64,000 nucleotides of DNA from Himantopus leucocephalus (Eukaryota; Chordata; Aves; Charadriiformes; Recurvirostridae). The stretch covers positions 136,993 to 200,992 of the forward strand of contig RSEF01000026.1 of assembly GCA_003993805.1 (NCBI GenBank), in the 5' to 3' direction. Position numbers and translations under genes: made by a program. Under the pieces are notes generated by a model. That model saw only the letters and a list, made by a program, of their open reading frames with translations, was not told where the DNA came from and searched no databases. Below, one piece after another: positions 1 through 33,200 of this stretch. Every line of letters begins with the position of its first letter. Position 1 is the stretch's first letter.

Positions 1-19301
<19,301 letters not shown>

Positions 19302-21655
19302 GGAGCGGCTCTCTTCTGTTTGTCCCACTTCACTGTGAGGGGAAGGCCTTTTCATAGGGACTCTCCAATTATCGTCCAAGTGCCTCGTCACAACAATATT
19401 CTCCTTGGTGGAGGGGTTTTGTGTGTGTTGAATTGGGGAGGGGGGGGGGAGGGAGGAAAGCTGAGTCTATGTAAACATGCTGCATGCTCTCTTGTATTCT
19501 GTGTACGGCCTGGGGCAAGCCTTGCCGCCCTGCTCTGACTGCTCTTCAGCCCTTCCAGAGTAACAGCGCTCAACCCGTTTGCGCTGCTGGGGCAAGGTGG
19601 GGAAGTTGGCGTTGTAAAGTTTAGTTACAATCGTTGCCATTTATCAATTCTTCTACAATTAAGTAACCTCAAAATAATGGAAGTGGGTTTAATAGTCCTC
19701 TGTTTTCTTCAGGACTGAAGGGGGGGTTGTTCAATGCCTTGTTCAATGCCAGATGGCTGATTTACGTCCAGATCTTCCCAGTACAGCAGAATGTACAGGG
19801 CTTCTAATGGCTGATTCCTGGAACATGGAAGAGGTTTTGTTTGAAACTGTAAATATGTTTGTGCCTTAAATTGAATGGGGAGAGAGGGGAAAGGAAGCCT
19901 GGAGTGGAAATCTCTGACCCCACTGTTTTTCAGGGTGAAGGCTCCCAGATAGCCAGGCATGAACTCAATGTAATCAGGAAATAACTTCCCGAGGCAACAG
20001 CCTCTACCCCGGGATTGGGTTTTCCACTATTTTTCTCTCTTCCCCTCCCCTCGTTCTGAGGCTCCCCAGCATGAGCTCCCAGGAGACAGAGGCTGGAGAA
20101 GATTCTTGCTAGCCACATGTTTGTGTATTTTCTTCCTTAAAAGGTGGGGTGTTTTTGCATGTCGTAGCTGTATGTGCATGTAGAGCTGCTTGATTTTTTT
20201 TGTTGTTACTTTCTGGGGATGGCACTGGGGCAGTTAAATCATCAGTGAACTATTTTACCGAGTACCTCAGCCAGTGCCATGAAATCACAGCATCCTTCCT
20301 CTTGTGCTGCAGCTCGTTGTGAAATACCTGCCGTTCTGGAGGCTTCGCCAAGGAAAGGATAAAGTATACGGCATAGAAACATGCACCTTTTTCTTTGTGT
20401 TCTGACCTTCTGGCTTCAGAGAAGGAGAGCTTGGGATGGAGAGTTTCTTGTGAGATCAAATGTAAAAAATGTTCTTTAAAGAAAAAACTATGGCATCAGG
20501 TGCCAGAACTTAAGTTATTTCCTGAAAAGGATTTTTTTAGAAGTATTGGAATCCAAAGCAAAGAAATAAGCATGCATAAAACCACAATCTCCCTTTCACT
20601 GTCTATATCTATAAATATAAATATTTATATATAAAACTAACATTTACTAGAGGTTTGGGTTTTTTTACCCTCTCAGATAAGAGCATCTTGACTGGTTTTT
20701 AGCAGGTTGATCTCTGCCTGAGGAAACGTGAAAAGGGAGTTTGGTTGAATAGAAACGTGGTTTAAGTCTTCTGTATTTTACAGGACTCTGCCTGAGCGAA
20801 ACGCCCGGCGTTGGCGCGGGGCAGGAGGGAGGTTTCTCAGCATGTGTCTGTGCTAGCTGTACCGGGGGAGCTCAGGAGCCCCATTTTAGGACTTGTGGAG
20901 GAGATGTTTTTAGAGATTTATTTGTTGCAGGTGTCCTGTGCGGACAGTGTACCTGTGTATGTGAGGAGAAAGGCTTTTGAGGTATTTTGTGTTCTTGTTA
21001 CCGATGGGACGGAGAGGAACTGTTTGTGGTGTTTTTACCCCGTGTTTGAAGAGGCAGCACAAAGGGATGGGACGCGGATGACAAAGCCATTGATTCTTCC
21101 TAGGCTACTTTCCAGTGATCTCTTCAGGTCAAACACTTAATAAAGGTCTGGGGTGAGATGGAGAGAGCAGTTATTCCGTGCTCTGGGATAAAACTCTCCT
21201 CAGACCAACAAAATCAAGACGAAAAACCTCCCTTTTCTGCTGGACCAGCAGTCCAGGTATTCAAATGAAAATGTAGATATACTATGTAAACCTACAGCAA
21301 GATTATTTTTATCAGCCATTTTATGTGTAGATGCTACAGTGTGATTTCATGCGGAAATACTGCTAAAGATTTTTAAAAATATAGACGTTGTGTGTGTGCG
21401 TGTGTGTGTCTGTGCGCGTGTGTGAGTGGGAATGTTTCATTCGGAGTCGGGACTCTGCCGGGAGCCCGCGGTGGCATGCACTCCCTCCCTTCGGTGCGCT
21501 GCTGTTCGGCCGCTCGCAGACTGAACAGGAGGACGCACTTCAAAGAAGAGATCGGCTGTTTTGTTTCTACCCATGAATTTTGCTGTAATTGGTTATGCCA
21601 GATAAGATGTCACAATACCACTGGTTAAAAATAAAACTTATTTTTCAGATTTACT
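19302..21655 (+). other. MAPK14: MAPK14 3' UTR (3' limit inferred)
   Basis: Non-coding, AT-rich and U-rich sequence after the stop, with a degenerate TG repeat (about 21388-21430). AATAAA hexamers occur at 21139-21144 and 21630-21635. The second is followed by a U-rich stretch and is my preferred cleavage signal; the first would give a shorter transcript. The choice rests only on the hexamer and its context, without transcript data. Confidence 0.6.
21630..21635 (+). terminator. MAPK14: Likely MAPK14 poly(A) signal AATAAA
   Basis: Canonical AATAAA followed within 10-15 nt by a T-rich stretch and CAG, just before the sequence turns GC-rich. An alternative proximal signal is at 21139-21144. Confidence 0.5.
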
Positions 21656-24089
21656 GCGCTGATGGTACTTGCAAACCCCTTGCACCAGAGGGTGAATTTC
21701 TCCCTCGTGTCGCGGGGCTCCTGTCCGCGATGGCTGGGGCGGGGGGCGCCGGGGCGGGTGACTTGCTGACTCTGCTGACACTGGGCGTCTGCCCGTGTGT
21801 CCCAAGGGAATTCTTTGCTACAGAAGCAGCTCAGAGCCTGACCGTCAGTACCGGACACAGAAAAAATACTTTTATTTTCTGTTTAGTACAGGGGAGCGCT
21901 TATTCAACAGAATAGACCAGCGTTCTGCTACTCGCCCGGACTGCAGCCCTTCCCCAGTAGAACTGGTTTGCTGTTCAAAAGTGATTTTTTTTCCTCTTCA
22001 GCTGCCGTCTAGTTAGTGGTGGAAGGTGTTTGTGGGAGCAGGAGCATCGTGGCTCTCCGTAGTGGAGACTTGCCCTCAGACGAAAGATTGCCCAAAGCCG
22101 TGTTCTTCACGCAAACAAAAGCCTCAATAGCTGAAGTTCCCAGGCCTTGATAAACCAAGGTGCCTTCCCGCTGGTCCCAGTCAGGTGGCCGATAGCAACA
22201 AGGTGCGCGCTCCCCCGTCGCGTTGCGGAGCTCTGCAGCGGCTGGTCTGCGTAAGCACATGGGGAAGCGTGGGGATGTTCTCTGAGCGATGGGAATCTGC
22301 CTCTCTGCTTGTTTTCACCTTCTGCTGGCCTTGGAACAAATTGAGAGAAGAGGAAAAAAGCCTAAACTGGACCTTTCACATTGTTTTCTGGGAGAAAGAA
22401 AAAAATCCACAATTGTGCTCAGTTACAATATGTCCTGGTCAGCAAAAAAAAAAAACCCAACTAAAATCAGTGAGAACTGAATTGGGCAAAGAAATAAATT
22501 CCACCTACAAAATCAAATTACTGAAGTCAAGGTTTCCTATCCGATTTGAATCGGTCACTTGAATGAATTCATCTTTCTACAGCCAAGACATGCCCTAGAT
22601 ACTCAGAGCTCCTTAATTGTGCGCTGATTACCTGTGTGCGCGCGCGCGGGGTTGCGCAAGAGTTGTGTTCATAAAATGACAGATGAGTTACACGTTTGCT
22701 TATGTACCAGGAGCTGTTGCTGTAACACCTCTTGCTCACAGGTGTATTTATAGAACCGAGCCCATCCTGGGTTTATTTCCTGACTCTGCTGTTGCTTATT
22801 TACACGTATACACGTAAGCAAGGTCAAACTGCCACAGCACCTTGTCCCTGGTTTGTGTTTTACAAAACGGCGACTGGCCATGGCTATTAGAAGAACGTAA
22901 GGGCCACCACTGGTATGTGTTGTGGCGGTTGCCTGTAAGTCGGTAAAATGAATCGTTCCTAAAGCCCCAGTGTGCTTTTTCAGGAATTCCTATTTATCGG
23001 GTAACTTGGCTCTGCTCCCGCTGCGCGGAGCTGCTCGCGGCAGGGAGAGCTTTGGGGGTTAGGCTGGTGGGGGAGAGCCCGGCGTGAGCGGCTGGGCTGG
23101 CTCGGTTGGGCGCAGCTTAGTCACTTCCTTTGGGAAGTATGCAGGATGCTCCTGCCTCCGGTGCGGGAGCCCCACCTGAGCCTCCTCAAGTTGGAGCAAA
23201 ATGCCGAGGTGTTCTCTGCTTACCAGGAACGGAGGGAGCTCCTCGCAGGCCGGGTTTGCTGCTCTGGGGCGGTACGGGCAGGCACAGCAGCGAACTTGGG
23301 CTTGGTGCTGTCCAAGAAGACCCAAGAAGGGGTTGGCCGTGCTGCAGGAAGGGAAACCGGACCCAGCAAAGCCTGGGGCAGGAACAGTTCTCAGGATGGT
23401 CCCATCTCGCAGCTGCTCCTCGACCTCCTCTCTGCAGTCACCCGGATGAAGGTGGAGAGCCTCAGCCTGCTGTCACCGCATCCCTGCTCTGCTGGGAAGC
23501 CAGGCTTGGGAGAAAATCCCCATCGCTTCCTTGCTCTTGTGTGGATGTAACACCCTGGTGTCCTTCGTCACGAGCCTGGAGCTGTCCTCTATCAGCCGGA
23601 AAGAAGAATGTCCCTGCTCGTCTGACGAGGTGCTGTGGCTTGTTCCCCAGATTCCCCGGCTCCACAAGTCCTTACTCATCCGCTTGTTCAGAGCAGGGAT
23701 TTCACGAGACCCCCTCTGAGCCCCACGAGGACATTTCTTGGCTGGTGGCCTGCTGGAAGCAGGACAGCAAGAGCTGTGGGTGACGGCGGGGCTCCTGGAG
23801 GTGTGCCTGCCACGGGGTTGGGTGCTCGCGCCCGTACCAGAGTCCAGAGGCACCTGTACAAGACCGAGGCGTGCCGGGAAACCTGATGCCTCACCTCTGC
23901 CGATGTGGAGGCGGAGGGAGGAGGGCCCAACGACATGTCCCTTCACGCTCGCAACAGCTGAAAACGGAGAAGGAAACTTGCTAGAGCTTTTTCCACCAGC
24001 GCAGGCAGCCTCGCTGTCCCCATCTCACCCCAGAAGCCCTCCCGTAGTCCAGTACTCTGGGGGGGTGGCAGTCCCGCACCCGCCGGGCG
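21656..24089. other. MAPK14-MAPK13 spacer with MAPK13 promoter region
   Basis: About 2.4 kb between the inferred MAPK14 3' end and the MAPK13 start codon. GC content rises sharply from about 23000. A GC-box-like cluster lies at about 21735-21765, and a CG-alternating tract near 22636-22650. Long open frames in several phases at 23130-24340 overlap each other on both strands and have no recognisable domain, so I read them as GC-rich noise. MAPK13 5' UTR and promoter must lie here, but I cannot place the start site. Confidence 0.6.
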
Positions 24090-24208
24090 ATGAACATCGC
24101 AAGGAGAAGAGGCTTTTACAGACAGGAGGTGAACAAGACCCTCTGGGAGCTGCCCAGGAGATACACGTCCCTCCACCCCGTGGGGTCTGGAGCCTACGGC
24201 TCAGTGTG
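24090..24208 (+). CDS. MAPK13: MAPK13 exon 1 (coding part)
   Basis: The ATG at 24090 has G at -3. It encodes [20 protein letters not shown] then [19 protein letters not shown] plus two bases of Cys40, aligning residue-for-residue with human p38 delta. Donor GTGAGT at 24209. The 5' UTR boundary cannot be seen. Confidence 0.95.
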
Positions 24209-27200
24209 GTGAGTGGGGTCCTGCCTGCACCGCCGGCAGCAGCACGGGGCGAGCTGGGGGTGTTTAAAGTATCACGCCAGGGGGGGAAACAAGGAGGTGC
24301 CTGTCGGCACCCCTCCATTAGCAAAGGCCATTTGCATGTGTGATGAAGGCGGTTTGCCTCCTGCTCGGGCGCGGGCAGCGGGTTGGAGACTTGGGTTGGT
24401 TGAAGAAACTGAGATGTTTCCTCCTGTGTTCACCCCGGGTGGGCTCAGAGGGGGATGTTCCCACCCGAGCTCGCCTCGGCAGGCGTCCCTGTGCAGCGGC
24501 TGGAGGACCAGGCAGGGCTGTGAGTGCAGCCTGGGGTGTCACCTCCACCTCGGGGGGGGTCTGGCAGCTTTCACGCTGCCTTGGTTTCGAGTTTGCCTGA
24601 AGATTTGTGTCTGGCAGCAAAGGTGGGAGGGAACACCTGGGTGTCTGAAAGCAATGCGTGGATGATAACAGAGGTGGGTCGTGGAACAGCAATGTGTCCT
24701 GTGCAGCGTGTCCTTGCTGCTGGAGTGCCAGGCAGCTGATGCTGGGCTGCCTGGGGAAAGGAGCCGGACGATGCCACCCCCACCTTGATAGTGCTTCCAG
24801 CTTGAAATCATCAAATAGATAGAAATGATTGTAAACCAGGATTGGTCAGACTGGGACTTCTTCCCGGCTGAGGATAATCCTCAACCTACGACAGCGCAGC
24901 ACGAGCTGCTGTTAATTAATCAGTTGGGCAAAGGTGCCTGTAGCGCGAGCAAGCAGACGTCTGATCTTGCTTTGTTTACGTTGGCGAACCGGAGGAGACG
25001 GGTGACTTTTTGAAAGGTTAAATATGAAACAGCCCATTGACAGGATCCGGACGGAGCTCTTGTTTCATAACACGCTGAGCTAAAAAAAAAAAAAAAAAAA
25101 AANGGGCAAAGTCGGTCTGCTGGCTGTCACGGCACCGATCCTGAAACCCTGGGGCCCAGGCTCTGTCCTTGTCCCCTGGCTGCTTATTTACACCCAGTGT
25201 TTCCTTCCCCCATTCTGCTGTCCGGCTGCGTTTGAGCTTCTGAGATGCTGAAATGAGTCCTGCCAAATCAGGCAAGACTAAACTTGGCATTTTTGATATT
25301 TGTACAGTGTTTTCTGGGTTTTATCATAAAGGAAAGAAGGAAGAAAAGAAAATAAAGACAGGGAAGAGAAATCCTTCCAAACTTTCCTTGCCCACCAGAA
25401 AAAAACCAACAAGATGACGAATCTCACTGGTCCCAGGGAAAGTCTCGGCTGCTCTGGAGGTCTCGGGGAGGGAGGGATGGGCGTTACAGCGGGTCCAGGG
25501 TGGTGTTACCGCAGGGAGAGTGCTCAGCAGGGTGGGTTTGGTGCCGATTCCTGCGCAAAGCAGAGGTGGAAGCGTGTGGAGTTAGGATTTGCTGTCCTCT
25601 GCTGGGAATTGCTGGGAAGCTTTCCTGTCACAGCGTTATTCCGAGCTGTCGGCTTTTACACCTCCTTGGGCTGCCAGGGAACTAACTCAGGCAAAACGGC
25701 ACAGATGTGTTTCTTCCTTTATTAATTCTGCCAAAATCTGTAGCGATTTGGCTTCCAGTCGAATGCAATTGTGGAAGAAGAGTCCTCTGACCCCTCCAAC
25801 ACTGGTCTTGCCCATCTCTGCCAAGGACACAGCTCTGCCTGCCCGGTGGCATCCCGAACTTCTGCCATTCATTAAACCTGTGCTGGGAAGAAACGTGGTG
25901 GGTTCTCCCAGCTGCGGCAGCTGAATTAACTCTCCGCTGTGCCTCATGACAAGGGTGACAGCAGCGTCCCTGCTGGGCAGGCTGAAGCTCCATCACCCAA
26001 ACTGTCCTGCGTTGCGTGGTGGGGTAGATCCGTGCTCTGCAGGCCAGCAGCTGGGAAGGCAGGTAAGAACACGCACCCTCAGATTAGGAAATCTGCCATG
26101 AATTCTGCAGAAGCTGTTTGACTATGTGGTCCAAGTCCCTTCCTCTTACATCCCTTGCTCCTCGGAGAACTTCCACACTGTGCTGTCCCCTCTGCCGACG
26201 CCTGCTGACGTCCTGAAACTGAGACACCTCTGCCCTGTCCTCCCAAGATACCCCATGGCATCTTCAGCGTTGAAGCTGCGTCGTGTAGCTGATCCCGCGC
26301 TTCCATTGCTTTTCCCATCTGAATGCATTGACGAAATTGCCGTCGCGCCTCTCAAAGGATGTGTCTGCTCTCGTCACGCACTACTTAGAGCAACTGGAAG
26401 AGACCTCAGTGGCCAAGAGCGGGGAGATTGCCCGATGGCATCGGGGAGGTTGATGAGAGCTGCTGCTGGCCCAGGCTGCCGGAGGACACACCACAACTGA
26501 TCGCTTGTGGCTGACCGTGGGAGAAAGCTGGGCAAGAGACTTCCAAGATTTGCAGCAAGGAACTGATAACCCCTCCTCAGCACTGAACCGAAGGGAAAGC
26601 CACGCGGAGCAGGATGGTCCCACCTCTCCTACTGTAATCAGCCCTAAACCCAGCAAAATGCACTGTTTGATTGCGTTATTATAGATGGCGTTTCCCTGTT
26701 TATTCAATTTATGAAGTCTGGCCTCTGAGTGACGGCCCTGGAGGTCACGGTAACGTTGCTTTACAGCTTTATGGTACCTGCCCTTCCCTGTCTCAGGTCC
26801 TGTGGGAGCCTCGAGGGAGGAGCTGTGGCTGCAGCTGGGGACTGGTCGGGGTGAATCAAGCGTCCCTTCGGAGAAGGAAGCAGGAGAAAAATATCTGCAT
26901 GAGGCTGGAGGATGCGTGCAAAGCACTAATGCCAGCGTTCACGGGGGCACAGTTACGCTGTGCAGTGAAAAGCCGTGGGACTGAACACGCCGATTTATAG
27001 CCCTTCTGTTTCCGTGTGAGATAAGGATTTACGGAGGATGGGAACTGCTCTGGAAACCCACAGCGCGATTTGGCAGGGAAAACCCTTTCTTTGCCTCTTG
27101 CAGGGGTCAAGGAAGGGCTGAGGCACCAATGTGTAATGCGGTGCACTGAAACCCCCCCTGGAAAACACTGCCGAGAGTCCCCAGTTACAGCTGTCTCTGC

Positions 27201-30200
27201 CTGACAAGCTCTCTCCCCACTTCTCCTCTGGTGAAACCTGGGGCCTGATCAAAAAGCCTCCAAAAGCAGAGAAAGTGTGGCGGGATCGCCCTGTCCGGCC
27301 ACAAACTGCAACCATGACCAGAGGGAATAACACGGCACATCTCCAGCGACGGCTGTTGTACCACGTTTTTATTAGCTTTATAACAGAGTCTCATTTTCAG
27401 CCAGACCTGCTTTTACTCAGAAGCATATGTGAAGCATCTAAGCTCCTGAATGCAGGAGAATGAATTGCAGCAGCCTGTATTTTCAGTGTGTGACATCCAG
27501 TCTTTGCTCCAGAATACAACGAAGGCGGCTGACGTACCTTTAAAAGACAACAACCCCCAAGCAGATGGTGAAGCCGAAATTGCTTTATTCCCTTATCTCC
27601 GTGAATTAGGGAAGGAGAAGGCAGAGTTAGACCTAATTCCTGACCTTTAACCATTTTTGTTTTCCTCTTCTCACGGTTCTGTTAGCTCCAGCTCGTTTCT
27701 GCAGGTTAAGGGGAGTAAACACTGGGTCACTAATCCTTTGGTCGGTATCCCACCCCGTCCTGCAGAGAGCACGGGCTGTGGTCTGCTGCCCTGGGTCACA
27801 CAGGGTAACCCGGAGCTCCACTGGGAAAGATCGAGGGGCCCTTCTTTGCTGTTCTTCTGTGAGGTCCAGAATTAGCTCTTCCCTAGGAGAAAACCTTTGG
27901 TAGTGCAAAGTTTGTTAAAACATACTGCCGATGTCAGAACTGGTTCTTATTTGTCCGCCGCAGTTCAGCCATAGACAAGAAGACAGGGGAGAAAGTGGCT
28001 ATCAAGAAGCTCTGCCGCCCGTTCCAGTCGGAGATCTTCGCCAAGCGAGCGTACAGAGAGCTCATGCTGTTGAAGCACATGCAACATGAGAACGTAAGTA
28101 CTCATTTCACTCCATTCCTGCTGAAACAAGGGGGATTTTCTTGCCACCTGGAAGCAGGTCCTTTCTGGTGGCATCACCTTTATTTTAATTGAGAGGTCCT
28201 GACGTTTGGCACATGCAGGTAGTCTCGGGGTTTGACTGCTGCCTGTCTGCTGCGCCCAGTTGGCACCAGGCTGAAGCAGATGTGTAATGGGTGCTCCTGT
28301 GCATTAGTAAGAGGAAAAGCAGCCGCGCAGCATAATGAGGAGTCCTTGGATTCCTCAGATGGAGTTCTCGGTGCTCACCCATCTGCATGTGCCGGTGGAG
28401 AGCTGCTACCTGAGTCCCACGTGCACAGCAAATGCTTTCCAGGTTTAAATGTGGACTTCTCTTCTCCATCAGGTCATTGGGCTGCTTGATGTCTTCACCT
28501 CCGCCGCCTCCTACCAGGGATTCCAGGACTTGTAAGTTCAGAGTTTGCATTCGCTCTATCTAGACTCAGGCATTGCCGAAGCCGGCTGTGACTTAGCGGC
28601 AGGTTAATAGCTGGGGTTGAGGTGCGGTCCAACAGGCTGTGAGTTGAAAAGGGCCCAGACTAAAGTCAGACATCCCCAAATAACAAGGAGAATCAAAAGC
28701 ACAAGTCAGTTCCTGTGGCTAAAATACCCAGAATACATCGACAGCTGCTCTGCTGTGCTCACAGCTGGGAGAACACAGTATATATACAGCAACGTATGTA
28801 ACAAAGGGGCATTGCATTCCATGGCGTATCACGCGTGGCGTGATCGGTGCTAACGCGCTGCCTGTGTGACTTCTGAGCTAAGCGGCCACACTTGGAATGG
28901 GAGAAATATTGTTCATCAGCCCCTGGGGCAATTAAACTGAGAATTTTAAAGATCTGCCTTCTTTTCATCTTGATTCTGACTGTTCTTTTTTGTTGTTGGT
29001 GGTGGTGTTTCCCTCAGTGTTGATGGTCAGGTTGGACGAGTCGTTTTCCCGTCCCCATCCTTGGGCACGAGCAGCGCGTGCCTGGGTTTGGGTTTTTGGC
29101 TGAAGGCTGGGTATTTAGCAGCCTGCAGGAAAAGTGTTTGAAGGTTCTCAGAGCAGTTCCTGCTGGAAGACCGTCAGCTAATTAGCAGTGTCAGCAGGCA
29201 GGCCAAAGACCGAGGGAAGCTAGGTGGTGCCTTCCAAGGCAGGGCTGCAGAACATTACAGAGATAAATTTGGGAGCCAACGCAGCAGTTTTGCAAGACTC
29301 TTTAAAGCTGCGCAAGATGTTTCAGCTCCCAGATGGTGTAAGGCTGTCCGGAATTGAACATCACTGAGGTCTAAAGTAAACTAATTCAGGATCCTTAAAG
29401 TTCGGAAGATTCTTGTTCTTACTTGACGTCAGATATCCAATATGAGGGGAGGAGAAAGAGCAGTTTTCAGAGCAGGTTGAAATCCCAGCATCACTGCGGG
29501 CTATGCCAGTCAGCCAGGGACACTGCCACAACAACTCGTGTTAGTTACAGTAAGTTACACAGCCAAAAAAACCCCAAACAAGTGAGACCAAGGCTAGCCT
29601 GGTTCCCTATGTTTTTCTTCTAGACTCAGGGCCTTATCTTACTGCCTTTTAGCTACCTGGTGATGCCATACATGCGGACAGATTTACAAAAGATCATGGG
29701 ACATGAATTCAGTGATGAAAAGATCCAGTACCTGGTGTACCAAATGCTGAAAGGGCTGAAGGTAGGTGGGTCTGGAGGAGTTTAGTGACTCCCCGCGTCT
29801 CCTCTACACATCACCTCTGGGTTGACCATAACTAAACCCCCTTCCGAGACTGTACAGGAAGATGTGGGGGTATATTTGCTGTTGTTCCAGCACACATCAG
29901 TAAAGTGACTGCTTGTTCACATCAGTCAATCGGGTATCGAAGCAATCGGCAGTCAGAGACCTTGCGATGGTTTTTCTGTGACAGTGGTTGCGTCACTCTC
30001 TGACTCCCCAAACCCTTAGCAAATTGCGCGTAGAAAGGAAGAGGCTGGCAGCAAAGGGAGCTTCGGCTGAACTCCCAACTGAGGCTCTCGGGGGGGGAAG
30101 GCAGGGAATGATTTTCTATTCAGTAGAACACGGAAGGAACATGCTGCTGTAACTGGCTTTGAGAGAGCAGAAAGCAGTCACTGCAAACCCTGGGATGTAA

Positions 30201-33200
30201 AGACAATGTCTTAAGCTGCCCTCTGTAATGTCCTTCACCTGGCGTCAGAGCAGTGGCTTACAGGCATTAATGGGTTCACCTTAATAACCTTTCCCCAGAT
30301 CACTGTTATCTGGAGCTTAAATAAAGGGGGGAAGAACACACAGAAGGTTTAACTGGTGTGCTAAAAGCCGCGTAGTCAGTTTTTGCAACTCGAATCTGAT
30401 TTCCAATTTTGTGTTTTAAGGATGAGATTTTCTTCACATGGTTTAACACTTAATCCAACAAAGTTTTCATGTCATCTACTCACCATGTTGCTACCTGTAA
30501 TCCTGATGACTTTGTTTGATAGTTCCAAGCTATTAGTGTACTTGCCCTAAGGAACTATTGCTCCATACCTCCTCTTCTGCTCTGTGCCTCTTCTTTGGAG
30601 CAGCAATGTAACTGCAAATACTGTCAGAAATTCAGTGCGGTGATTTCTTTTCCAACCGCTGCCCTGGGGGCTGGGGACCCGCAGCAGGCTGCGGAGGTGT
30701 GTTCTCAGCAAGGTCTTGTCCGTAGCGCTCGTTTCTCTGCTGGAGAACAGAGAGTCTTGTCTGCTGGTGCTCACGTTGTGGCTCCTCTTTTTATTGCAGT
30801 ATATTCACTCAGCCGGCATCATCCACAGGGTAAGTTCATGTGCGCTCTTACTCTGATTTTTATCTGTTTAGGAGAAACACAGCTTGGCTGTTAAGTTAAT
30901 AAATTCCTAACCATCGTTTTGCTAATAGCCTGGTCTGCTCTAAGGCGTCTCGTGTCTGTCTTCCTTTCCCTCCTACACCCTATATGTGTTTGGATTTGCT
31001 CATTTGTGAAGCATTTTGAGGAAATGCTGTGTCTTCTGATGAGCTGAGAAGCATTTTATGATGCTTTTTGAATTAGAACTGTTTCAGGAAAAAATAAAAT
31101 AGTAATCTAAAGCTGTACAGTGTAGCAGGCATGGTGTCTGTGCTGTATCAATACCGGACTCGGGATGTTACAGGATCCCATCAAAGACGAGCAGAGGTTT
31201 GGCTGAGGCTCGTGTTGATGCGTTGCAAATTAAAACATCCTTATTATTCTGCTCTTGTCTGTCGTAGGACCTGAAGCCAGGCAACCTGGCTGTGAACGAA
31301 GACTGTCAGCTAAAGGTAGGTGGAAAAGCACCACTCTGTAGCATGTGGCATATCGGATCGCTGAGGAACTGCTCTGCCAGCAGGAATTTGGCACTGTCAT
31401 GTTTCCTCTTGCCTTCCGAGACTCGATTCAAGGCGTTTCATTACTCGGCGGTTGCAGGCAGTGGGAAATACTCACCTGCTGATGTAACTTGCTGAATCAG
31501 GGCCCAAGACTTGGAATGAACATCCTGTCGCCGTAATTCCTGCGGCATGGCAGTTCGTAATGTCTTCCTAAATAAATTCAATACTGCTGAGCAATACTTG
31601 CGTTAGGTGGACGATCTCTGAAGGATAACTGGATTCAACCACAGTCACCCTTTGGTTCTCATTGACATGGTGGTTGTGATTCCAGACAAAGTTATTTTCA
31701 GTATTGCTCTGAAGGGTTTGCTCGCGGCTCGTTGGTGCGGCGCTCTAGCATGCGTTTTCTGTAACGTATATTACAGGGAACAGCTCCGTTGCCCGTAAAG
31801 GTTGGGTCAAGCTATGCTCATCTCCAATATTGAGGGAGAGGCCACCCCGTCAGCCGCGAGGTGTTTTTATAGCAAAGGGTGAGTCGGGGTGGCTTGGGAG
31901 CACGCCTTCGCTGTGAGGTTATGGAGCAACTCAATTAAATAAAGCTCATACAGTTGAAACTTAAGCTTTGAGAAAGGAAGTGACCTCCCAGGTAGCACAC
32001 AGCACTGATCCTTTCAGCAGGGTCTTCACATGGCAACTGGTTTTGCAGCTGGCTTGCAATTTACAGTGGAATTAAGACAAACCTGTTAGTTCTTTGAACC
32101 GTCCCGTGGGTGGCTGTGGTGTAGTTAGAGCTTTGTTATTATCTGACTGGATCTGCTTCGTTACCTCTTAGAAGTAGATTCTCACTTGCCCGTAGGATTT
32201 CTCTTTTCTTTCCTGCCCTTCCTTCTCCCTTTTCCTTTGGTTGACTGCAGATCTTGGATTTTGGCTTGGCCAGACACGCTGATGCCGAAATGACCGGCTA
32301 CGTGGTTACGCGCTGGTACAGAGCCCCAGAAGTCATTCTGAACTGGATGCATTACAACCAGACAGGTGAGCTGCCGTGCTTCGGTGGTGTGACTGGCTGG
32401 TGACGAGCCCCGGGATCCCGCTGTCACGCCTGGGTCAAACCTCACGTAATCCTCCAGATGTTTTTCTTCTGTATCATCAGTGTCCCCTGGAGCAGAGCAA
32501 GTCCCAAAGTGGTTGCACAACTCCCAAAGCTAGTGCCTTCGGGAAATGATGAAAGCAGAGATTTTAGCAGCATAGAAAGAACAGGGGAGGGTGGAAAATG
32601 GGAGTGAAATTTAAATCAGTGCCTGCTGCAAACAACAGCCCCAGCAATAATTGCTGCCTTTTTACTGTCCTTTTCTTTTTTTCCTTTTTTCTCTCTGAAC
32701 AGTGGATATCTGGTCTATTGGCTGTATCATGGCAGAAATGCTGACCGGGAAAACGCTGTTTAAAGGAAAAGACTGTATCCTTTCAAGCTGAACCGTTTCC
32801 CTTGGGGGGAGTAATAATTGTTGGTGTGTGTGAAAGGGCTTTTATGACTGAGGCTGCTGAGAAAAATAGGTGTCAGTCTGGTGGTTTACCAGGAGGTAAT
32901 TTCAGGGACCGGTCTTTTTGGTGAGGAAAACAGAGAGAAGATAGGAGGGGGCTAAGCCATCCTTAGAAATACACGTCTGTGCTGGCCACATGTGCTCGAC
33001 AACCTTGTGTGGCCACAGGTCTATCCCCAAACCCTTGCGTATCCCCCAAGCCCACGGGCACATGGCTTGGCTGAGTTGTGCCAGCAAAATTATCCGTTGA
33101 TGAAAACGGCATCCCAGGAAAGGAGCCGTGGAGCTCTTATTGCCCATACAGTGAGTCTCCGCTCGTGCGGCTCTGTTGGGTTTGTATCGTAACCTCCTCA

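Noticed and set aside
21388..21430. TG-rich stretch in the MAPK14 3' UTR
   Set aside because: An ordinary degenerate microsatellite.
23130..24343. Overlapping open frames of 124-217 codons upstream of MAPK13
   Set aside because: They are open in many frames on both strands in GC-rich promoter-like DNA, with no domain and no match to the MAPK13 N-terminus, which begins at 24090.
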